A stretch of 64,000 bases of DNA from Cyanobacteria bacterium FACHB-502. GTDB lineage: Bacteria > Cyanobacteriota > Cyanobacteriia > Elainellales > Elainellaceae. Positions 27,017 through 34,172 of this stretch are shown piece after piece. The stretch is taken from positions 806,001 through 870,000 of the forward strand of contig JACJNZ010000039.1 of assembly GCA_014695325.1 (NCBI GenBank), read 5' to 3'. Under the pieces are notes generated by a model, which saw only the letters and a list, made by a program, of their open reading frames with translations, was not told where the DNA came from and did not search any database. Made by a program: the position numbers and the translations under genes. Each line of letters opens with the position of its first letter. The first letter of the stretch is position 1.

Positions 27017-28897
27017 TTGGGTTTGGCGGAAGCAGTGGCAGTGACTCAGAAGGGGTTTGGTTCTCGGCGCGGGTTCTGGATTAGTTTGCTGATTCCGCTT
27101 TATTTTGGGCTGGTGTCAGCGGGATATCGGCTGAGCCATGCTTCGATCGTGCAGGATGATCAGCGATTGCATCTGGTTTGGCTTCAGCAGTGGCTTGATC
27201 CCCAGCTTTTTCAGAATGATTTGATTGCTCAGTATTATCAGTCGATTCAGCCGATCGGATTTCGTGCCTTCTACTGGATGGCTGCCCAGTTGAGCATTGA
27301 GCCAATGACGCTTGCCGCCATGCTGCCCCTGATTCTGGCATTGATGAGCAGCATTTTTCTGTACCGCGTGACATTTCGTCTGCTGCCCCATCCACTTGCG
27401 CCACTGCTGACCGTGCTGATTTTTAATCAGAATATTTGGTGTAAAGATGATCTGGTTTCTGCCTCGCCGCGATCGTTTGCCTATCTGCTGCTGATTTTGT
27501 TTCTGGATAGCGTGATCCAGTTAAAAGAAGGTTTGGGGAGAACTGATTCTAATTCCGCGAATCGTCACAGCCTTGCGAATCGCCTTCCAGGGCTAAACGA
27601 AGATTCTTCGGTGTTTCAAAGTCCTCCCAAATTAGGGAATTTAGGGGGCAGTCCGGCTTTCTGGTGCTTGTCTGTGCTAATTTTGCAGGGCTTGTTTTAT
27701 CCGCAAATCATGCTCGTTTCGCTGGGAGTTCTCTGGCTTCAGTTGCTTCCGTGGCGGCATGGCAGAGTGAGTTTAAGCCGCGATCGATCGCGCTATCTGC
27801 TTGCAGTGGTGGGACTGGTTCTCACCGGAATCATCCTGCTGTTTTTCTCCGGGAATGCCAGCACCTTTGGCGAGATTTTCAGCGCGGCACAGATGCGATC
27901 GATGCCCGAATTCCAACCGGGGGGCAGGCGAGCTTATTTTGGGGTAAATCCGCTTCAGTTCTGGTTTGGCGGCGCGAGTGGGCTGCGGCTTCCCCTATTT
28001 CCGCCGATTTTGTGGACTGCAATTGGCTTGCCGCTGGTTTTAAATCGCAAAGGGCGTATCGCTTCGGCCCTCCAACCCGAAATTAAGATACTGGCTCAGA
28101 TGATGATTGCCTCCGTGGGGCTCTTTGGACTGGCGCATCTGACTTTTCCGCTGCTTTATTTGCCCAGTCGCTACACCTTTTACAGTTCCAGAGTTGTAAT
28201 GTCGATCGCCGCAGGCATCACGCTCACCTTCCTCATCGATCGCTGCTGGAAATGGGTTTCTCGATTGCGGCAAGCGGGTCTTCTCCATCCGCACGATCGA
28301 ATCATGATCGCTTTTGTTGTTTTATTTGCGATCGTCGCCGTCATCGTACCCGCCATTCCGCCTCTTTTTTTATCAAATCAGGGTTGGATTATTGCTGAAG
28401 AAACGAACCTGTATTCATTTCTGGCAAATCAGCCTAAAACAAGCATGATTGCTTCTCTGTCTCCTATCACAGACAATATTCCTGCATTCTCGCGGCGATC
28501 GGTTTTGTTTAGTCCTGAGCTAGCGTTGCCCTATCATTCCGGTTTTTATCAGGCAATGCAGCAGCGCATCAACGATATCGTGCAGGCACAGTACAGCTCT
28601 GACGCATCAAACGTTAAACGAACGATTGAGAAATACAAGATTAATTTATGGATTATTGCATCAACAAGTTTTGATTCAGATTATTTGTTAAAACAGCCCT
28701 GGTTCATGAATCGCTCAATGCGATCGAACGTTCTCCAAGCCGTGGCTCAATTTCAGCCTGGTAAACCGCCCATTTTGCAAACGCTGAGCCAGCAATGCAC
28801 CATTTTTTCCGAAAATTCCGATACAGTTATTGATGCTCAGTGCGTCGTTCGATTGCTCAGCGCAACTGAAAGGGATGTGGGAATTCATAATCCATGA
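27017..28897 (+). CDS. Polytopic membrane protein, GT-C glycosyltransferase-like (paralog 2, with repeat-derived insert)
   Basis: A 626-residue paralog of the protein at 21617. The two align from the first membrane helix (LLIPLYFG; IVQDDQRLH with D47-D48) through the KDDLVSASPRSF loop, the LSRDR loop, the AAQMRSMPEF, YFGVNPLQFW and SRYTF segments and the C-terminal domain. Paralog 2 has about 45 extra residues at about 170-215. These include FQSPPKLGNLGGS, encoded by a dispersed genomic repeat. The start is uncertain: TTG 27017 is listed, with other TTG/GTG codons shortly after. It is divergent from the FAAL gene. Confidence 0.7.
   Translation: MGLAEAVAVTQKGFGSRRGFWISLLIPLYFGLVSAGYRLSHASIVQDDQRLHLVWLQQWLDPQLFQNDLIAQYYQSIQPIGFRAFYWMAAQLSIEPMTLAAMLPLILALMSSIFLYRVTFRLLPHPLAPLLTVLIFNQNIWCKDDLVSASPRSFAYLLLILFLDSVIQLKEGLGRTDSNSANRHSLANRLPGLNEDSSVFQSPPKLGNLGGSPAFWCLSVLILQGLFYPQIMLVSLGVLWLQLLPWRHGRVSLSRDRSRYLLAVVGLVLTGIILLFFSGNASTFGEIFSAAQMRSMPEFQPGGRRAYFGVNPLQFWFGGASGLRLPLFPPILWTAIGLPLVLNRKGRIASALQPEIKILAQMMIASVGLFGLAHLTFPLLYLPSRYTFYSSRVVMSIAAGITLTFLIDRCWKWVSRLRQAGLLHPHDRIMIAFVVLFAIVAVIVPAIPPLFLSNQGWIIAEETNLYSFLANQPKTSMIASLSPITDNIPAFSRRSVLFSPELALPYHSGFYQAMQQRINDIVQAQYSSDASNVKRTIEKYKINLWIIASTSFDSDYLLKQPWFMNRSMRSNVLQAVAQFQPGKPPILQTLSQQCTIFSENSDTVIDAQCVVRLLSATERDVGIHNP
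27614..27650 (+). repeat. Dispersed repeat copy inside a coding sequence
   Basis: TTTCAAAGTCCTCCCAAATT, then AGGGAATTTAGGGGGCA. The inverted complement matches the intergenic copy at 21569-21604 almost base for base, and the same element type occurs at 59556-59629. Here it is read in frame within paralog 2. Confidence 0.85.
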
Positions 28898-28957
28898 CTG
28901 CATATGGGTAGATTTATTTTTGTCTTCCGACTGAGCTGACATCAATCCACTTTAGTG

Positions 28958-29995
28958 ATGAAATACAACCCACTCGGCAACAGCGATCTGCGCGTTTCAG
29001 AACTTTGCCTAGGCACAATGACCTTTGGACGGCAAAACACGATCGAAGAAGCACATGAGCAGCTTGACTATGCCACCCACCAGGGAATTAATTTTATTGA
29101 TGCCGCCGAAATGTATCCTGTTCCAGCTCAGGCAGAAACCTATGGTCTAACTGAATCCTACATCGGTGAATGGCTGAAGCGGCAGCCGCGCGATCGATGG
29201 ATTATTGCCACAAAAATTACGGGTCCGGGTCGAGGCATGAAGTGGATTCGGAATGGAGCAAAGGCAATCAATCGCACTAACATTCGGCAAGCCGTCGACG
29301 ATAGCCTAACCCGACTGCAAACCGACTATATTGACCTCTACCAAGTTCACTGGCCCGATCGCTACACGCCCCTATTTGGACAAACTGAATTCGACCCCGC
29401 CAAAGATCGAGAAACCGTGCCAATCGCAGAACAGCTCGCCGCCTTTGCCGAAATCATTCAAGCAGGAAAGATTCGCTATCTCGGCTTGAGCAACGAAACC
29501 CCCTGGGGCATTACGAAGTTTTGCCAGGTTGCAGATCAGTTAGGGTTACCCAGAGCTGTCTCAGTTCAAAATGCCCATAACCTGCTGAATCGCGTTTTCG
29601 ATTGGACTTGGGCAGAAGCCTGCTACCAAGAGCAAGTCAGTTTGCTGGCGTACAGTCCGCTTGCCTTTGGCTGTCTGACAGGCAAATACCTGCATCACTC
29701 GCCTGAAGCAGCCCGCCTGACTCGGTTCGCCGGATTTGGGCAACGCTACCTGAAGCCAAACGTCTCTGAAGCAGTTGCCGCCTATGTTGAAATTGCTCAG
29801 CGACATCAGCTGACGCCTGCTCAAATGGCGATCGCCTTTGTCCGAAGCCGCTGGTTTGTCAGCAGTACGATCGTGGGGGCAACGTCGATCGATCAGCTGA
29901 GAGAAAACCTGAGCAGTTTAGAAATTACGCTTTCCAGCGAAGTGCTGGCAGAGATCGAGGCGGTGCAGTTACGCTATCCCAATCCTGCGCCCTAA
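28958..29995 (+). CDS. tas: NADP(H)-dependent aldo/keto reductase (Tas-like)
   Basis: A 345-residue AKR. The TIM-barrel motifs are LGTMTFGRQNT at the start, FIDAAEMYPVP (catalytic D and Y), WIIATKITG (catalytic K) and YQVHWPDRY (catalytic H). The phrase YPVPAQAETYGLTESYIGEWL is specific to the Tas/YghZ-like branch, and IVGATSIDQLRENL near the end binds NADP. ATG 28958 is preferred over the adjacent GTG 28955. It probably detoxifies carbonyls; the physiological substrate is not known. Confidence 0.9.
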   Translation: MKYNPLGNSDLRVSELCLGTMTFGRQNTIEEAHEQLDYATHQGINFIDAAEMYPVPAQAETYGLTESYIGEWLKRQPRDRWIIATKITGPGRGMKWIRNGAKAINRTNIRQAVDDSLTRLQTDYIDLYQVHWPDRYTPLFGQTEFDPAKDRETVPIAEQLAAFAEIIQAGKIRYLGLSNETPWGITKFCQVADQLGLPRAVSVQNAHNLLNRVFDWTWAEACYQEQVSLLAYSPLAFGCLTGKYLHHSPEAARLTRFAGFGQRYLKPNVSEAVAAYVEIAQRHQLTPAQMAIAFVRSRWFVSSTIVGATSIDQLRENLSSLEITLSSEVLAEIEAVQLRYPNPAP

Positions 29996-30045
29996 ACCCC
30001 CTACCGCTGACCGTTGCCAACGCTGATTCCCATAACACTGATTTC

Positions 30046-30738
30046 CTAAACAGCTAAGTAAGGCAACAAACCTTCAATGGAAAGCTGAGATGCGACCTGT
30101 GCTAGTTTGTTGGTGTCGGTCGGGTCGCTCATGTGAGGAATGCAGCCTAAAACGGGCTTTTGGGTCAACGATCGCAGCAGATCCGGCGATGCCCAATCCG
30201 CAATTTCTTGAGCGTGGCAGGGCTGCACACAATTCAACACAATGCCTTTCAAGTGAATTCGTGATTGATTAGCAAGGGCAACATTCGCGACGGCTTGAGC
30301 GATCGCCCCTGGCTGCACTGGAACCACCAGCACGACCGGAATCCGCCAATCCCAGGCGAGGTCAGCATTAGTCATCTCAGCGGTGAGTGGCGATCCGAGC
30401 CCGCCCAACCCTTCCAGCAGCACAAACTCCTTTTGCTGGCTGAGCGATTTAAACGATCGCCAAATTTTCTCTAACTCAATTTTTTGATTCTCCCGCAAAG
30501 CTGCGATCGGGGCGGGGAGCCTTGCCTCAAAGCGAATCGGGTTGGTTTGCTCTGGGGATTGCTCCAGGGAAAACTGCTGCTGAAAATATTGAGCGTCATT
30601 CGTTCCGCAGTCGATCGGCTTGATGATGCCCAGCGATCGAGAGCTGAGATAACGCTGCCAGTAAGCAGCCAGGGCAGAAATCAATACCGTTTTTCCTGCG
30701 CCAAGTGATGAGCCTGTAATCAATAGTGCGTTTAACAC
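30046..30738 (-). CDS. bioD: Dethiobiotin synthetase
   Basis: ATP-dependent ring closure of 7,8-diaminopelargonate with CO2, the penultimate step of biotin synthesis. The P-loop is GSSLGAGKT, where the textbook form is GTDTxVGKT, so the substitution at SLGA is slightly unusual. LLEGLGGLGSPL and the VLNCVQPC strand fit BioD. The GTG at 30738 is chosen because GAGGG lies at good distance upstream; a TTG at 30774 would add twelve residues. No other bio gene is near. Confidence 0.85.
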   Translation of the reverse strand: MLNALLITGSSLGAGKTVLISALAAYWQRYLSSRSLGIIKPIDCGTNDAQYFQQQFSLEQSPEQTNPIRFEARLPAPIAALRENQKIELEKIWRSFKSLSQQKEFVLLEGLGGLGSPLTAEMTNADLAWDWRIPVVLVVPVQPGAIAQAVANVALANQSRIHLKGIVLNCVQPCHAQEIADWASPDLLRSLTQKPVLGCIPHMSDPTDTNKLAQVASQLSIEGLLPYLAV

Positions 30739-30938
30739 GGGTTCCCTCAAAGGACGATGCGTGGGGTCTTGCAATTTTGTCGCAATGGCTACTGCAAAGG
30801 ACTGCTGATCTCCATTTAACGATGCGATTGGGTTTTGGGGAATATTGGATCAGGAAAACCGTGTAAAAGATTTTCGATCGGCACATCGCGCAATACCGCT
30901 TTTCGGTCCCCAATAAAGGTACAATAGAAAAGCAACTT

Positions 30939-31012
30939 CGGGATGTAGCGCAGCTTGGTAGCGCGCCTGCTTTGGGAGCAGGATGCCGCAGGTTCAAATC
31001 CTGTCATCCCGA
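30939..31012 (+). tRNA. trnP: tRNA-Pro (TGG)
   Basis: A full cloverleaf. The acceptor CGGGATG/CATCCCG is perfect, the D arm is GCGC/GCGC and the anticodon stem CCTGC/GCAGG encloses TTTGGGA (anticodon TGG). The T arm is GCAGGTTCAAATCCTGT and the discriminator is A. CCA is not encoded. Confidence 0.97.
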
Positions 31013-31743
31013 CTTAAGATTAGGAAAAATTAGGGATTCATGGAAGCAGAATCTCTAAACCGACCCCAGATGGATTTCTTCTGGGCATTATTCTAGTTCC
31101 AATTCACACCAAAAGCGTGCAAATTCCGGGGTGAAGCGGTCTCTATTAGAGGAATTTTTAGGATCAAAGCAACAGCGATAAAAAAGCTGTTATGCATGAA
31201 TAGACTGCCTTTAAAAACCGATGAGGTCTGGCACATGAACCAGACCCCGAAAACCGAGTTGAGTTGTGAACGAAATGAACCTTGAATTAAGATGTTCCTT
31301 TACGAAGGGTTCGGACTTAATCAACCGCAACTTTCACTTACAAATCTCTCGCATACCTGTCTCTACTAGGAGACATAGAGCTATGTGGCGCATCTCTTTC
31401 TGCCTTCAAAACCAATGTGCATTAGAAATGCAATTTTTCCACGGACTGAAGGGCAATGCGGAGCGGTAAGAGAAACATTACGTCTGGACTATTAGCGGGT
31501 GGTACAGGCTACTAATCCATTAATTCAAATCAATCGGTCGGTTTGTTTGATTCAGTTAAGGTTTGCTGTTGCTTTTCTGTACCTGAATTCAAGATAGCAT
31601 TGCCGATCGGGGAAGGGAACCTGCATTTACCAATGTTGGCGATCGTTAACTTAAGTTTATATAAGAGTAAAGAAGGCTTTATTTGTTGCAGCACTTGCTT
31701 ACATTACCCGATCGCCTTCCAAACGACTACTTCTGCCAAATGC
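31013..31743. other. Gene-free, hairpin-rich region after tRNA-Pro
   Basis: No convincing ORF in about 730 bases. Four hairpins can be read. CCCAGA/TCTGGG lies at 31065-31085. AAATTCC/GGAATTT, followed by T, lies at 31121-31157 with an inner CTCT/AGAG. GGTCTGG/CCAGACC lies at 31225-31246 and TGTCTC/GAGACA at 31358-31375. Their density suggests a structured RNA. The conserved ends of tmRNA and the core of RNase P RNA were looked for and not found. Confidence 0.35.
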
Positions 31744-32664
31744 CTAGCGCAGCAAAGCTCCCCAGGTTGCCGGACCGACCACTCCGTCAGGCTCTAGCCC
31801 AAAATTACGCTGTGCGACTTCCACGGCTGCCTGAGTTTGTGCCCCAAAGATACCGTCCACCTCACCGTCATAAAATCCGAGGGCTTGTAGTCGCTCTTGC
31901 AAGCGTTCGATCGCACTGCCGCGCATTCCAGGCCGAAGGGTGGGCAAATCGATCGAGGTCGAATTGCTGTCTGTTTCAGAGCTTGCCCCAGTGTTGGTTC
32001 CAGAGTCTGCGGGAGGAGTCGCTGGCAAATTGGTAGGACGAGTCGGAGTCGGGGAAGGGATGGGCGCAGACGTTGGAGAAGGAGTCGGGAAAGGAGTGGG
32101 CGTTGGAGTTGGAGAAGGAGTCGGGGAAGGCGCGGGTGCAGGCGTTGGAGTTGGAGAAGGAGTCGGGAAAGGAGTGGGCGCAGGCGTTGGAGAAGGAGCC
32201 GGGGAAGGCGCGGGTGCGGGAGCCGGGGAGGTGCTGGCTGTAGTGCTGGCATTGGGCGAGGGAGGCAGCAGACGGTTCCAGGTTTCAGAACCAACCACCC
32301 CATCAGCGTCTAGCCCGATCGACTGCTGAAAGGCAGAAACGGCATCTGCGGTACTTTGCTGATAACTGCCGTTAACTACCTCTTTGTAATAGCCCAGCAG
32401 TTTGAGCATTGCCTGAAGCTCTGTTACTGATTCTCCCTGGCTGCCAATTCTGAGAACCGGACGATTCGCACTTGCAGCTTCGGTCGTAGCAGCAGGGGGC
32501 GTCTGGCTGAAAGCAGGCGAGTAAAGCAAGCCTAGCGTTAAAAGGCTGAGCAAAGTCACCGTACTGGCGCGCAGCACTCTATTGATAGAAGAAACTGCAA
32601 TAGAAGGAACAGTGATAGGAGAAACTGAAACTGGAGTAGAACGCAGGCTAGATGGCATAAGCAT
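31744..32664 (-). CDS. Exported protein with two peptidoglycan-binding domains
   Basis: 306 residues: a long N-region, a hydrophobic signal or anchor helix ([20 protein letters not shown]), then PG_binding_1 domains at about 70-130 ([20 protein letters not shown]...[12 protein letters not shown]) and 240-306 ([20 protein letters not shown]...[12 protein letters not shown]). Between them runs a linker of about 90 residues of PTPSPTPAPAP repeats. The architecture suggests a cell-wall tether. No catalytic domain is present. The linker DNA is a set of degenerate tandem repeats at about 32050-32230. Confidence 0.85.
   Translation of the reverse strand: MLMPSSLRSTPVSVSPITVPSIAVSSINRVLRASTVTLLSLLTLGLLYSPAFSQTPPAATTEAASANRPVLRIGSQGESVTELQAMLKLLGYYKEVVNGSYQQSTADAVSAFQQSIGLDADGVVGSETWNRLLPPSPNASTTASTSPAPAPAPSPAPSPTPAPTPFPTPSPTPTPAPAPSPTPSPTPTPTPFPTPSPTSAPIPSPTPTRPTNLPATPPADSGTNTGASSETDSNSTSIDLPTLRPGMRGSAIERLQERLQALGFYDGEVDGIFGAQTQAAVEVAQRNFGLEPDGVVGPATWGALLR
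32050..32230 (-). repeat. Degenerate tandem repeats encoding the Pro/Thr/Ser linker
   Basis: Units of the type GGAGTTGGAGAAGGAGTCGG / GGAAAGGAGTGGGCG (plus strand) recur many times with small changes. Such tracts often vary in length between strains. They also create an accidental Gly/Glu/Val-rich open frame on the plus strand. Confidence 0.85.
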
Positions 32665-32921
32665 GGATCAGCAGAGAGGTAAAAGGAATGAGATGCAGTC
32701 AGCTACAGAGGATTAGAAGCAGTCTGGCGGGTTGCAGTTCCCCCTACTCGAAATTGCCTCCGATCGATTGTAGGAGAGGAGAAGAGTCAGAGAGGGTTTA
32801 GCAGAAAACGGTGATCCAATTTAGACAGGAATCATTCTTATGCGATCGATCGTGTACAAAACGTTCACAATACGTTGAGCAGCAATTAGGATAGAGCGAG
32901 ATTAAGAATTATACAGTTGCC

Positions 32922-33896
32922 ATGCGGTTCTCGCTGAGAAGTCGGTTTCGCGGAGCGTTCTTAGGTGCAGCCCTGGGACAGGGGTTTGCTACGGTTGCTT
33001 CGCAGTTCTCCAAAGGGGGAATTGCCCCGGCTAATACCCATCCAGCCGATCGTGCCTCACATCAGGAACAAACCGCTCGCAATTTTCTTTCTTTCGCTCA
33101 GTTCTGCACCCCTCCTGGTGAGATCGACTCTGTCGCCGGAAATTGGGGCAGGCAGGCAGTCCAGCAAACGCGGGATATCATTAATCCGCAGCCAGTTTCT
33201 CAGCCTACTGATGATTTGTTTGATGACCCGTCGCAGCCTGCTTCAGCGATCGAGTTTTTGCCCCTGATCCTGCTTTGCCATGAGAGCCAAGAGCAGTTGC
33301 AGCATGCTCTGATGCCGCGAATCGCAAATTGTTCTCCCGCACAGCAAACCGAAGTTTGGGTGATTGCTGCAATCATGATGCTGATGCTGAAAGAAGAGTT
33401 TGTTCCCGATCAGATCATTCCCTTGTTGCTGGAAGGAAGACAGTTTCCATCGATCGAGCAAAGCCACGAACTGGTAGACCAGCTACAGCAGATTCAGTCC
33501 TGGCTCCTTGACCAGACCCCGATCGCCATGCTTCCGGCGGTTTCGCTCTCGCCCGGAGCGGCAGCCCTATACAGCGTTCTTAAAACGCCTGCCTCATTTC
33601 CGCTGGCTTTGCTGCACACACTGCGCCTCCAGCCTGATCCCGAAACAGCGGCACTGGTGGGACTGCTTGCCGGAACTCATCTCAGTGAAGCAGGTCTGCC
33701 AATCGGTTGGCGCAATGCATTCGATCGCTATCAATCCACGATGCTACAGGCTTCTTGGGACGTTTCATCGATCGCAGAGCTGTTAGAGCTGGCAGATCGA
33801 CTGTGGGCAGTTTGGTCAGGAGCGTTTCAGCCGCAGCACTGGCAGTCCTTGCCCACTACAATTACGGCAGTGCCCCGGCTGGTTCGTCCTCGCTAG
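32922..33896 (+). CDS. Degenerate ADP-ribosylglycohydrolase-like protein
   Basis: A 324-residue protein. The start, RFRGAFLGAALGQGFA, and the end, LVGLLAGTHLSEAGLPIGWRN, match the two ends of the all-helical ADP-ribosylglycohydrolase fold (normally GALLGAALGDALG and GAxxGxxGIPxxW). The metal-binding acidic motifs (GxxTDDT near the start and DDxAxxxG later) are not visible. Hydrolase activity is therefore doubtful and a binding or structural role is possible. The assignment rests on remote similarity. Confidence 0.6.
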   Translation: MRFSLRSRFRGAFLGAALGQGFATVASQFSKGGIAPANTHPADRASHQEQTARNFLSFAQFCTPPGEIDSVAGNWGRQAVQQTRDIINPQPVSQPTDDLFDDPSQPASAIEFLPLILLCHESQEQLQHALMPRIANCSPAQQTEVWVIAAIMMLMLKEEFVPDQIIPLLLEGRQFPSIEQSHELVDQLQQIQSWLLDQTPIAMLPAVSLSPGAAALYSVLKTPASFPLALLHTLRLQPDPETAALVGLLAGTHLSEAGLPIGWRNAFDRYQSTMLQASWDVSSIAELLELADRLWAVWSGAFQPQHWQSLPTTITAVPRLVRPR

Positions 33897-34172
33897 CCGA
33901 AACGAAGTCTTGAAACATTGCTGGAGCTAGGCGGAACAGAGCCTTCGATATACTATGAACAGTGGCTTAGGATTTACAGTCAGCTACAGTAGTTAATGCT
34001 TCGACAGGTTCTTTTGGAGAAGAAAAAGTTGTAATGCCCCGCCGGGCAAATCAACGGCGAATCAACAGGGTTATTCCATCGGGAGCAAGCAATGGCGAGC
34101 AGACCTTGAAAACGGCGCAAATTGAGCCTCTCTTTCCCATGAACTTACCCACACAGCCCCTGGGAGCAATTG

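Noticed and set aside
31013-31743. tmRNA, 6S RNA or RNase P RNA in the hairpin-rich region
   Set aside because: The tRNA-like ends of tmRNA and the conserved GAGGAAAGTCC core of RNase P RNA are absent, and the stems do not match the 6S layout.
31940-32329. 129-codon plus-strand frame rich in Gly, Glu and Val (GEGVGEG repeats)
   Set aside because: It is the antisense of the Pro/Thr/Ser linker of the peptidoglycan-binding protein. The repeat composition keeps the frame open by chance.
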